A DNA stretch of 64,000 nucleotides from Zhengitettix transpicula (Eukaryota; Arthropoda; Insecta; Orthoptera; Tetrigidae). This document shows positions 23,461-33,666 of this stretch, in pieces. Both the position numbers and the translations under genes were made by a program. The stretch's first letter is position 1. Every line of letters starts with the position of its first letter. The stretch is from the NCBI GenBank assembly GCA_037074705.1, contig CM073593.1, positions 6,267,001 to 6,331,000 on the forward strand. Reading direction: 5' to 3'. Below the pieces are notes generated by a model that made no database searches, was not told the origin of the DNA, and was given only the letters and a program-made list of their open reading frames with translations.

Positions 23461-24063
23461 CCAATGGTCTAGGTTGGTGAGTGCTGATTGAAAAGCTTGG
23501 ATACCTGGAGGTGAGTGAGGAGGTTTGATAGGAGATGGGAATGTCGTCTGCGAAGAAGACTGTGGTAGTGGCGGGGTGTTGTGGAATATCGTGGGAGAAT
23601 ATGTTGGTTAGGAAGGGGGCAATAACGCTTCCTTGGGGGACACCTGCAGCGATGGGGTGGGGTTGGGAGATGTGATTATTTATTTTGATGGAGAAGGTTC
23701 TGTAGGTACTTGAAGAGTATTATATAGTGGGTGTCATTTAGGTACTCTTTGATTTTTGAAAGAAGGTAAGGGTGGTGGATTTTGTCGAAATCTTTTTCAG
23801 TTTCTATAAAAGTGGTTATGCATGATTTGCATCGTTCAAAGGAGTTTGTTGGAGAGGGAATATAATTGATGGCAATAGAAATGTTTTGGGCGAAAACCGT
23901 ATTGTGTGTCGGGAACTAGGAAGAAGAGTTGATTGATTAAATGAGGGAGAAGTAAATTTACGAATAGTTAATAATTGTAGGAAGAAGGCTTATTGGTCGG
24001 TGATTTTCTGGGTGGGATTTTGATTTGTTTGCTTTCGTTAACATGACTATGGTGGCCTGAATC
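23461..24063 (-). pseudogene. LINE (Jockey/CR1-like) reverse transcriptase fragment
   Basis: Read on the minus strand from 24063: ATIVMLTKANK, HPENHRPISLLPTI, QYGFRPKH, FIETEKDFDKI, AGVPQGSVIAPFLTNIF, then TTTVFFADDIPISYQ, and in a shifted frame IQAFQSALTNLDHW. These are the ordered RT blocks of non-LTR retrotransposons, including the catalytic F-ADD (around 23543-23560) and the GVPQGS block (around 23628-23650). Frameshifts and the IETEKDFD variant of the first catalytic motif (Asp to Glu, usually D.EKAFD) make it inactive. Both ends are truncated, with no endonuclease and no poly-A at the left edge. It sits in the same orientation inside the copia element. Confidence 0.9.
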
Positions 24064-24206
24064 ACTTTTCTTCACAAACATTGTCCCTTTGTCTGTGGTC
24101 ACTGTTTTTATGTCGTCGTGGATCTTCAAGGAGAAGTCGTCTTTTTTACTTTAGCACATAGAAACTAATCTTCCGGTAAATTGCACAATGCAGTTACAAC
24201 AGTATC

Positions 24207-24701
24207 TCAGTCTTCCGATAAGCAACATATTAGTGTCATTGCTAAATCACCTTCGTCGATAGCGTTACCGACGTTTGCAATTTCAGCAACGGTTTTATTC
24301 ACTTGCGCTACATATAATTCCATTGAATTATAATCTTCCAATCTTGGTGAATAGAGCTTCCGACAGAGTTGTACAATACGACATCTACTGTCACGTGGTG
24401 CATACAAACGATCGAATTTTTCCCATACTTGTGTCGCTGTTGTTAGTTGTCGAATGTGCATTTGTGGTTCAGAGAGAGCTCAAGCTTTTCCCTGTCCCGA
24501 TATGTATTTTCGTTACTGATCCGCGTCAGCGTTTTTGTCGGTCTCGACCTCACCTGGCTCTATAATGGTCCACAAGTCGCACTCCATCATTACCATTTTC
24601 ATTTGGTAACTCCACGACGCGTAGTTTGTTCCGTTCGGTTTTTCGATTTCTCTCTGTTCCGACAATTTGAATACGCTTTTGAGTGATTCGTCGATATGCA
24701 T
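24207..24701 (-). pseudogene. copia gag
   Basis: One minus-strand frame, broken by two in-frame stops near 24513 and 24480, begins MHIDESLKSVFKL and contains NGTNYASWSYQMKMVMMECD and DLWTIIEPGE, the conserved gag start of copia elements (F.G.NY..W...M...L....LW..I). After the stops come QMHIRQLTTATQVWEKFDRL and then LEDYNSMELYVAQVN, matching the gag middle part (..A...W..L...Y......L...L......S....Y). Gag forms the virus-like particle. The zinc knuckle is not seen downstream. Confidence 0.85.
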
Positions 24702-24814
24702 GTATTTTCACGTTTACGCAAACGCACGTTTTCCAATCGATACCTAACCTCACTTTTGTATATTTCCTTTTATTTATTTCACGTGTAATCTGATCACAGG
24801 TTCATAGCCATTGT

Positions 24815-24979
24815 TCTTCATTTATTTAACCTGTAATCACATTTTTTTTAATTTACACGTCTATATGAAAGTGTTTACCATTTGTTTAGAATAACGCATT
24901 AGACTGAACTGAACAAAGGAAAAACTAATAAAATTCATAGCGACTTTACAATGGTGTCAACTCAAAAACATTCTCTACA
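24815..24979 (-). repeat. 5' LTR of copia element
   Basis: The partner of 21690-21854. On the minus strand it starts TGTAGAGAATG. The end is either GTGATTACA (24832) or GAAGAACA (24812). It lies upstream of the gag start in the correct position for the promoter-bearing LTR. Confidence 0.75.
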
Positions 24980-24984
24980 ATAAT

Positions 24985-26660
24985 TATTTTTAGGAGAAAT
25001 AAATAATGTATGGATGCATAATTCTAATGATCTTAATAATTCCCAAAACAATTAATACAAAAGAAATATATTATCAGGAAGTTTATTCCTTAATTACACA
25101 AATTACTAAAAAATAAATATGAGATCTTAATTACTACCTTAAAAAAAATTCTTCATTGAAGTGGAGTGTACAATTCGAATACCTTCCTTTTATAAATTCC
25201 AAATTTGAGTAAATTTAAAATGATTGATCTGGATTCCCTACCTGTACTAACTGAAATTAGTATTAATTGATTAGTAAATTATTAATTTACTTCAGACTTC
25301 TGGCCAGTTGATTCATGTATTGTAATTATGGTTTGTCATATTTTATTTCTATGGTAACAGAGTTTTCTGTGGTGTAAAGAATGACCAAATAAAAAAATTC
25401 TAATGTACGAATTTTATTTGTTAGAGCACAATATCAGAAATTTGAAAATATTTATGGTAGTGGTGCATCCCCCTCCCGCTGTTTTTTCGTGTATCGATTA
25501 TTGAGTAATTTTCAGTTGTCAAACAAAAAAAAATGAAAAATGGGTCTGCCGACTAAATTCCGAGTGAGAAACACTATTGAAGTGTAAACAGAATATCGGG
25601 GGCATTGAATTAACTAAAACGATTTATCGTTGTTTGTTTCTCAAATGATCCTGTACAACGTTTCAACCACAGGCATATGAAATGCCACGTTTATTTAGCG
25701 TACTGCAAATAAACAGTTAAATGGCAAATCCCAACAAAATTGATTCATAAGACCCGAACCACCTCCCCGTCCCTCTTTATTCAGTGATTTGAACTTTCTA
25801 ATTTCGATCCACAGGCGCATATTTTAATCACCGTATCCCCCATAGTCCTTTTGACGTTTAGTGGTTACTCCATTGGTTCTTTAGATTGGCGTTTAGTCTC
25901 TGTCTTGCGTTATAAATTAATTACCATCTCAACTGACTCTTTGGGTCCGTAAGACGATTTACTGGAGAATCATAAGAATCATTCAATAGATTTCATTGAA
26001 ACTATATATTTTTTTTAAAAAAAAAAAGAATTGAAATATCGAGAGATTGTATCTCACGGATGGAATCGTGAAGGGTTGACTCCTCCACGCGCGACCAGAG
26101 ATTCAGATAAAAGGGCGACTTTGGTCCTCGTGGGGAAGCTACGGAGTTATGAGTAATAGGATTACTAGCCGCTCCGGGGGATTCGGTAACGTTGTTGCTT
26201 TTTTTTGTGGATTAAGAGCGAGGCACGCCTTTCAGGAGAAATGATATTTCATCGCGCTTCTGCATTGGTGTATTGATATAAATCAGCGAGTTCGCGTTTC
26301 GGTATGCCTTTTTTTAATTTTCCCTCCCCTATTTCACTGCCCCTTTTCTCCATAGAAAAAAAAACAGGTTCTGACAGAAAAACAAAAATCTTAATACGTT
26401 ACTCGGGCTATTTTTCAACTTTATATCCGTAATATGACATAATACATTGTGATCTTCCGTATCTCAATTCCGGAAGGATTAATTTATCTCTGGTGACCTG
26501 GGATTAACTTCCATGTTTGAATTTTAAAATTTAACACAGAGGCGCTTCAAGAAAATTTATAGATATTCCCTTGAAAACTGCTCGTAAATCCTTATATTCA
26601 AACGTACTTTTCTAATCTATATTGAAAATTAGATTATTTATAAACAATTTTTTTAAAAAA
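24985..26660. other. Unassigned stretch
   Basis: No gene or element recognised. A GC-richer patch at about 26040-26190 has no extended frame. Confidence 0.4.
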
Positions 26661-26724
26661 ATAAGCAACACTGGCAATATGGCAGAAAAATGTTTTAATT
26701 AAATAAATTAAAAAATAATTTCAA

Positions 26725-26762
26725 TACAACATTTCATCCACAATTTTGGGTCTTCTTTAGGA
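26725..26762 (-). other. Hammerhead-like core motif, degenerate
   Basis: Minus strand: CCTAAAGA, A, GACC, CAAAATTG, TGGAT, GAAATGTTG. It is the same layout as the copy at 13965, with G5 to A in the first core strand and transitions in the stem, which look like decay from a shared ancestor. Confidence 0.35.
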
Positions 26763-26967
26763 AATATTCAGCTTTAAATCTATGAATTCAAATTAATTAG
26801 ACGAAAAAATGTATATTTAGTGTAATTGATTGGTTAAAAATGTTATTACATTTTCATATTTTCTCCCAACTTACTTTATATTTACATGCATTCATACATT
26901 CATACATTCCAAATTGTGGACGAAACGCTGTATATAAATAATTTTATTGAAAAAAACAAATATTAGT

Positions 26968-27028
26968 CGATCCCGGGTCTTGCGCTTACTGAGCGGATGC
27001 TCTAACCAACTGAGCCAATCCCGTCGAC
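26968..27028 (-). repeat. tRNA-derived SINE head
   Basis: Minus strand: TGGCTCAGTTGGTTAGAGC, a perfect A box (TRGCNNARNNGG), followed by CATCCGCTCAGTAAGCG in the anticodon-arm position and GGGATCGAC, a weak B box. It is closest in look to a tRNA-Thr(AGT)-type arrangement. Confidence 0.6.
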
Positions 27029-27128
27029 TCTCCAATAACTTGGAATCAATTTTCTTTGGAAGCGACCCTTCGTCTGATCCTGGGATTAAGGCGATTAAGG
27101 TGCTTGGATGTGTAAAACCGTAGGTGAG

Positions 27129-27197
27129 GCCCATGGATCAGTTGGTTAGAGCATCCGCCCAGTAAACGTGCCGCGTTCCATTCCCGGTCTTGTCGAC
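27129..27197 (+). repeat. tRNA-derived SINE head
   Basis: GCCCATGGATCAGTTGG with TTAGAGCATCC gives the A box. An AGT triplet lies in the anticodon-loop position (CCCAGTAAACG), and CGTTCCATTCCCGG matches the B box (GGTTCRANNCC) with one change. It ends at GTCGAC, which also borders the other head, followed by an A/T-rich tail. Confidence 0.6.
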
Positions 27198-27285
27198 ATT
27201 TTTACATTCTTATACTTAAAAATAATTTTTTGTTTCGATGAATTAAAACATTTTTCTGACATTATACTGTATTGTTTATTACAAA

Positions 27286-28268
27286 ATAAAAATCAAATCA
27301 AATATATTATGAAAAAAAAATAATTTTTTTTAATTTAGGATGTTGATGTCCAAATGTGAACCTTCGTCAGATTAATAACGAGATTAAAAATTGTAGATAT
27401 AATTGTACAAAAGTGTTAGTAGACAGAAATATATTGAAAAAATATTAACAAAGATAAATAGTGTAAAAGGTCGAAGATTATACTTTATGGATTAGAGTGT
27501 TATATTAATTATTTAATAAATCAGTGTCGGTTTTGACATTGAGAGAATTTATATTACGCTTAGAGTGTGGCATTTCTGTAACTAATCTAGATTTATAACA
27601 TCTGTCTTTCTCTATGATTTAGTAATCATCCCAGTTTTGTATTGTAGTGGTAAATCTATTAAATTATAAAGTAAAGGGATATTTTCCAGAATTTATTAAT
27701 TATTTAACTGAACATAAAAAAATAAAAATTATGCGTGTTCAGTTAGCCGGGCAAAACAATCGGATCCCTTAATCCCAAGTTAAACCATGGTTTACGGTAA
27801 TTCCCCCAGGCGCGTCAAGGATTGAGACACTTGGCAGTTACCTCGCGTTGATCTCTGGCCGTGATCATGTGGCACCCTCGTTCTCTCCGAGTCCTCTGGA
27901 AAACTGCAAGTTTGGGGCTGTACGTCCGTCCCTCTGGCGACGGTTCGTCGAGGAGCCTCTCTACACTTTCTTTACAGCTCCTTCGCTAGATGTGAAAAAT
28001 CGATGTTGTCGACCAATTTTCGATCGATCTTACCTGAAACAAGAATTGTGATTGGTTCAGGCAGTCAGGTGTTAATTCAATTTCTGGGATTTTTCACGTT
28101 TCACACGGTGCGACAGTCCAGTTAACTTCCGAGGGTCAACACACAACGTGCCTGAGTCCAGACCTTAGGGATTATCTATCCGCCACGGCAGTGTGCCTGG
28201 TCAAATTCCAACTTGCCAAGCTCTCAACCCTTGCTAATATCTAATTAAATTAAAATGAACTATATATA
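27286..28268. other. Unassigned stretch
   Basis: A further degenerate motif copy lies on the minus strand at about 27346-27380 (CTGACGAAGG...GGACATC). The GC-richer part 27730-28240 has short frames only (for example 27848-28051, plus) and no recognised domain. Confidence 0.4.
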
Positions 28269-28269
28269 T

Positions 28270-28550
28270 TGTGACATGATTGTTGCGAGGTACGGTCGAG
28301 CGCCCTTGGCGGAGGTGACTGCAGTGGTTGTGTTTATGCAGGTGCCGGAAATGCGATGTTATTTTAGGCCGGCCAAGGGAAGAAGCGTAATGGTCAGTTC
28401 CAGACTGGACTCGACCATGGATGGACGTGCTCCAACTAGATTTAAAAGTTTTATAAACCACGCCCTGTAGTTTATTATATCTCGTGTTTGATTAAATAAA
28501 TTTATGAAAGATTAAAAAGTTGTTTTGGTGATTTTCTCCAAAAAATTACC
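28270..28550 (+). repeat. LTR (Gypsy-type), with adjacent primer site
   Basis: It begins TGTGACATG and ends near AAAAAATTAC. Inside are TTATAAACCACGCCCTG (TATA-like) at about 28450 and AATAAA at about 28494, which fit an LTR with promoter and poly-A signal. It is followed at once by TGGCGCCC, the start of a tRNA-complementary primer site. No second LTR or pol was found in the window, so it is the 5' stub of an element. Confidence 0.65.
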
Positions 28551-28563
28551 TGGCGCCCAAACA
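28551..28563 (+). other. Primer-binding site TGGCGCCCAAACA
   Basis: TGGCGCC is a typical 5' part of LTR-retroelement primer sites. It sits directly next to the LTR end, which supports both calls. Confidence 0.65.
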
Positions 28564-28606
28564 TGAATAATCAACGAAAAAACGCAAGGAAGGTAGCGGA
28601 GCGGCT

Positions 28607-28609
<3 letters not shown>

Positions 28610-28659
<50 letters not shown>
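28610..28659. repeat. (TA)n microsatellite
   Basis: A pure TA run of about 50 bp, 47 bp after the primer-binding site. Confidence 0.95.
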
Positions 28660-28661
<2 letters not shown>

Positions 28662-30344
28662 ATAATAAAACCATCGCGCTACAGTATGATTGGTGTCAAT
28701 AATGTATTTGGGAAGTGAAATCTATGTTCCCTAAATATTTTGGTGATGGCTGTTTCGTTTTAACATACGTATACTTTGAAAATCCATTATTCTGTGAAAA
28801 CGTATAAAGGAAAACGAATCTATGTGCAAAAATAAATTGAATTAATGACTGCGGTATTTTTTGTTAGGGCCAATTTTTTTTCAAATTATACGATAATATT
28901 TTGCGTTAAATTGTTAATGTATGCTTTCATCCTGGTGTTCGTACACGCGTTAAGCTCTGCGGCTTGTACCTTAATTAGAAATTTGTTTACAGTCAAAGTA
29001 AAACAACTGTGCAGGTATTATCTCGATATACTGTGGCTTGATTAACCGCTTCCAAAACATAGTTGAGAGGAATACATTACGGTGGCAAAATTCCTTATTC
29101 AACAAATTCAACCTTGGAAAGGTTTATAACAATAAAATTAGATTACAATGGAATTTATTTATCTCAGTCTCTTAGGCTGGAGACGGAATTAGTTTTTTTC
29201 TGTGTTGTAAAATGCTAGTCGATTTATTTACAGCTATTTAAATGCATAAAGGTACCTTTTAACAAACACTATAACATTGAAAAGATAAATCATGGCCAAA
29301 AACACAGAAGTACATTAAATTTAAAAGCTTGACTCTACTCACGAAATCTCAATACTTCCCTGAGGGTTGACGTTTGTATAGTTTTAAAATAGTATTGCAC
29401 CTGATGTGAGATGAAACTGCGTCCTTTTAAATGTTATCTACTTGTCTGTTTTTGTCCATGAAGACTCGATTAGTCGTTAGAGAAAATGACGAGTCCTTAA
29501 TTTTTAAAATAAAAAGAGTTGATTTCAGAACACATTACGATGCGGAAGAATAATTTTAGGGTTGACAAATCGATCTGCATCTTTACTGGTCGGCAGAGTG
29601 ACACATGAAAAAAATAAAATGTTACTCAATAATGGAAGTAACAACGTTTTCTCGTGTAAAGTTTCACCCTTTCGCGGGTCACGATTGTTGGAGATTTTGT
29701 AGTGGACTTTCGGTCGATCGGATCTGATACGCCTCGCGTCTCTTGGAGCCATTGTCACAGTCTCCAGATGGCACTTTGTGACAATCCAAGGGGCAGAGGA
29801 GATTGAGATCAGCGTCCGCGCTTTCCCTTCCGGCTCTGCACAGAATGCCACACTCTCTGCGTCCGCTATCGGGACATCAGGGACGGTTTACTTCGACACT
29901 AACACATAAATGACTTGGAACTTCAATCGATATGGAAAGTATCCTTAGACAAACACTTCCAGACCCTTTCTGACCTGAAATGAGCTCTATAAAAATATAA
30001 TTTCCAGGCTTAATTGTCAAAGAAGAAATACGCCCAAGTTTGAGGGCACAGTAGTTAATATATTCAAGGTCAACATCATATCTTCACGAAGAAATTAAAT
30101 TTGAAAAATTATTTTTATAATTAATACGTTATATTACAATAAACTAATAATTTATACCCGATGTAACAGAAATTATTTTCATACAGTTTTGAGAAATTAA
30201 TATCACGTAGAAAGAATATTTTTTGCGCTTTTAAACCGAGTGGTCGCTGATTCTCGGCAATAAAAATTAAATTTAAGATCATTAGTTATATTCATCTCAC
30301 TTCAACATAATTATAAATTAGCACAATAACGGGAAAGCTGTAAG
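28660..30344. other. Unassigned stretch with a GC-richer ORF
   Basis: Mostly AT-rich. A minus-strand 108-aa frame at 29525-29851 (starting MAFCAEPEGKARTL) lies in a GC-richer patch at 29680-29880. It matches no family I know and may be chance or an exon. Confidence 0.3.
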
Positions 30345-30376
30345 ATTCAACTAAAACCAAAAATATTTACAATATT

Positions 30377-30412
30377 ACAACGTTTTGTCCCCTGTTTACG
30401 AATTTCTTCAGG
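30377..30412 (-). other. Hammerhead-like core motif (left foldback arm)
   Basis: Minus strand: CCTGAAGA, interval, GGGGAC, AAAACGTTGTAAT. CUGANGA is intact, but the GAAA box reads AAAA. Confidence 0.35.
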
Positions 30413-30651
30413 TAATACAACTAATTAAGAAAAATAAATACAATAAAATTGAAACGTAAAATTTTGAATAACATAGTTAATAAATTATTCAAATATACAG
30501 ATTGAATAATTTTGTTTCTACATTATAATAAAACAAATATTAAATAACCATTAAGTTCAATACTATAAATTTGAATAATTTATTCAACTAAATTTTTGTC
30601 GATTTTACATTTCTAATTTAATGTATAAATGTTGCTTATTTAAGAATATTG

Positions 30652-30690
30652 CCTAATGGAGTCCAAAAATAGTGGACGAAACGTCGTAAT
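30652..30690 (+). other. Hammerhead-like core motif (right foldback arm)
   Basis: CCTAATGGA, GTCC, AAAAATAGT, GGAC, GAAACGTCGTAAT. The GTCC/GGAC stem and GAAAC strand are perfect. The first core strand is mutated. Confidence 0.4.
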
Positions 30691-30952
30691 ATTCCAGTTA
30701 TTTTTGGTTTTAGTTGAATAATACAAATGTTCCTTAGACGAATCTGGCGTTTCTCTCGGTTTTTATTAAATTAAAGTCGTCACATTAACGTAAATAATTA
30801 TAAATGCACGGAAACAGCCAAGTTTTCAGTTACAACGGACATTTTGCAATTTCTACAAAAATATGTATTTATATAACACCGACATTTTGTTGATAAATAT
30901 AAAAGAATTTCAAAATGTATGGAATTTATTTACTCCAAATTCTTTTGCACGC

Positions 30953-30983
30953 CTGATGATTTCATGGATTGAGAGCGAAACGT
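30953..30983 (+). other. Hammerhead-like core motif, variant stem
   Basis: CTGATGA (exact consensus), TTTC, ATGGATT, GAGA, GC, GAAACG. The TTTC/GAGA pairing uses one wobble pair. Both core strands are intact. It is not in a recognised foldback. Confidence 0.4.
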
Positions 30984-30990
30984 TTTTTAA

Positions 30991-33666
30991 AATAATTTTA
31001 CATGACTTCATACAAATTTGGCAGTTTTCACGAATTTAATAAGACCAAGTTTTCTCGATCATCCTAAGTAGTTCTTAGAGAGTATTGTTTAGAAAACAGT
31101 TGAGATTAAAACGTAGATTAGGGCCTTTTTACATCAGCCCTGGATAGACGGACCTCGACGTCATCAGTGGCGTGCGCGCGATGATTCGCGCTTGTCACCT
31201 TGGTTACGTGACGTAAACAAGGATGCGGAAAGATTCATCGGATACCGTACAAAATACATCTCCACTTTCGGAATTTACTTCGCTTGAAGATTTTCTAGTG
31301 ATCGAAGGGTCACAATATTGTGGCATATATTCCACTCGGTTAGAAGCTCGCGAACCGTTCCTACGACAGTTTCACCGGGAAATTTTACAGTATTTATTAT
31401 AGGAAGTGTTAATCTAGATATTCCCCTTGTCTGAATAAAAGAAAGAAAATACAAAATGGAACAGAGTTCGCCAAAAAAAGAACTATGAACAAGCGTCATA
31501 TAATCTAAGTTGGAAGATTTACGCACTAGAATAATTTTATACCCTTGCACCTACCGCAGTATTGTGGTTTATTTAGCACCGAACTACTATATATGTGTCG
31601 TCACAAACTCTTGGATTCATTAATGCACGTTAATTACCGACAGATGGCCTGCTAACTTCAGTCAATTAGTGAATCAGGGTAATTTATGAGATTCATTGTT
31701 CATTTACGAGGGTCAGGACGAACAACGATCAATATCCACATTACACTATTTTCTTGCAATCGAAGTCGCTGTTTATAATCGAAAGGAGGACTCAAATCAC
31801 CATAATCGCCACAATCAAATACTTGTTTCAATTCATTGCAACTATTTCTCAACTGACGGCACACAGACAAGTACAATATCACGTCGAGAAAAACAGATGT
31901 AATGTCCAAGGCCCGTTCACTGCACGAGCGTTCAAGTTCTAAAGCCCTATTATGTTTCTTAAAATCTCCTAAAACGTTATCGCCAATATTATTAAGTATT
32001 TAAACTGGAATTAGCAGACTGTGTACTTAATTGGTGGGAAAGGAAAATAAGAAATAAAGTATTCTGACGACTATACAGAATCAGACACTGCTTCAAATAT
32101 TTTCTGAAGAAACTCTGGAGCTAAAATAGGTTAATAAAGGAGAAAAAGAAGACGGTCAGAATTTGTTTTTCAATTATGGTCAATGAAACCTAAATGTTAT
32201 CTCTTTGGCGTCTTACAGAATATTATATGGGAGGTTTTATTTTGCGTTTCTGCTTCCACAACAGCCGATCCTATTTCCAATAATGAGAAAAGTATAAACA
32301 ATTGTCAAAAAATTATTTATTAACAAAAATTAAATATCCAGACCTTTCACTCTTGTTTTAGGACTTCTTTAGGCTTAGTAATTCAATATATAAAACATAC
32401 GAGAAATTTGATTGTTTCAACCGAAAATATATATTTCTTATTTGTCTCACGTTTGGATATCAGAACAATTCTTCACCTTAAAGTAATATTGTTTATAATT
32501 CACGTGTTGATGCCGGAGATACACAGGTATAAATTTAAGCGCCGTTAAACAAGTTTTGACCTACAATTTTTATTTAAAAAAACGTAAAATAAACAACCAT
32601 AAATTAAAAACGGGAAATCTTTTTTACCAAAATTGTATGAAAGAGAGAAAAGGCTTCATAGTGAATAATAGAGTGTAAAATAGGATAACAATCGTGGATA
32701 TTTATCTTTATTACGCTCCGCGAAAATTTCAAATCAGATTTCTCATCAGTTAACTGGCCGTTACGGTAAACAGATGAGTGAATGATTGACTATTCAGTTA
32801 TATACCCTTTACTTCCTCTGATTCTTTTGTCCATAGTTAAGGCCATTAACGCTTTTACTATTGCTAGGATTGTAGGAAATGAAGTGGGTTTGTTAGAAAA
32901 ATGAAATCAAAATTAAAAGCTTATGAAGTATTTTTATAGATTCAAAAGAAAGGGAGTGCGGAATGAAAGAGTAATGAATTTTCTAATTTCAACAACTACC
33001 GTCAATTTATTACAACTGATATTTAATATCTCATTATTATCTGAATTACGCTATAACTATAATCAGTCACATAACTGAAAAAGTTATAATTTTTCAATAA
33101 CATTATTAATAATAAAAAATATTATTAATAATAATAAAACATTTATTTTTATTTAATAATAAGAAAACCAATAATCAGTCCACAATATCAATAGAAACCT
33201 TTTATTTCTTACTGAATGTCATCCCGGTGTAAATTATTAATTAAATTTTCGCGGTTGAGCACCAGGTTCCGATTTCTCGATTTCGACGTTTCTGCGGTCA
33301 TTCTCCACCGAATCATTTAATTCTTGTTTCTTCATCATAAAAACATATACCAGAAGCATCCGATCAGTAGACCATATTCATCTGGAAAAGATTTTTATAA
33401 ACAATAATCATTTTGGAATTACATTTATGTCTTACATTCCACACTAATAACATTTTTACCTGTATTAAACAGCAGGTCATGGATCACTTGTATTATTTAG
33501 GAAAAAATTACCTTACAAAGTCATTGTGAAATGACACGGCGTAGGCGGTCGACAACACCTCGCGAGTGTTTCAATGACTACCATAATTTCATATATCTAA
33601 GTGTCGTGCATTATTATTTTCATTTGCATACTTTAAATAATTTACTTTATAAACTATTTTATTCTT
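30991..33666. other. Unassigned stretch
   Basis: AT-rich sequence without a supported gene. A GC-richer segment at about 31130-31220 contains a CGACGTCATC site. Another degenerate motif copy lies on the minus strand at 32341-32373 (CCTAAAGAAGTCC...). Confidence 0.4.

Larger units (their letters stand above)
21690..24979 (-). mobile_element. Dead Ty1/copia retrotransposon carrying a LINE segment
   Basis: Two diverged LTRs bound an internal region that on the minus strand reads gag, integrase, post-integrase region, reverse transcriptase end and RNase H, in the usual copia order. At ~3.3 kb it is short for the family (usually 4-6 kb). Much of the protease, the integrase N-terminus and most of the RT are missing, and a ~600-bp LINE RT segment lies between gag and integrase. 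ATAAT at 21685-21689 and 24980-24984 is a possible 5-bp target duplication, weak because the sequence is AT-rich. A sequence TGGCTATGAACC just inside the right LTR is a possible primer-binding site. Confidence 0.85.
26664..27278. mobile_element. Nested palindromic element with head-to-head tRNA-like sequences
   Basis: The outer arms match: AACACTGGCAATATGGCAGA, then AAAATGTTTTAATT on the left, and the complement of AATTAAAACATTTTTCTGAC, then ATTATACTGTATTGTTT on the right. An inner foldback (about 26711-26957) pairs CAACATTTCATCCACAATTT with the complement of AAATTGTGGACGAAACGCTG. Two tRNA-like heads (26968-27028 minus, 27129-27197 plus) face away from each other across a ~100-bp centre. No ORF of note. 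Confidence 0.6.
30345..30719. mobile_element. Foldback (long-TIR) element with ribozyme-like motif in both arms
   Basis: The left end ATTCAACTAAAACCAAAAAT and the reverse complement of the right end are identical for about 21 bp. The match continues through ATATTACAACGTTTTGTCC (left) against the complement of GGACGAAACGTCGTAATAT (right). Length 375 bp, AT-rich centre, no coding capacity. Confidence 0.8.

Noticed and set aside
22864..24686. Plus-strand ORFs of 60-96 aa across the copia region
   Set aside because: They are antisense shadows of the minus-strand gag and pol remnants.
26968..27197. Functional tRNA genes
   Set aside because: A and B boxes are present, but acceptor stems do not pair and the loops are altered. 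A SINE-head or pseudogene interpretation fits better.
31130..31220. CGACGTCA-like site in a GC-richer patch as a promoter
   Set aside because: A single short match has no supporting context.
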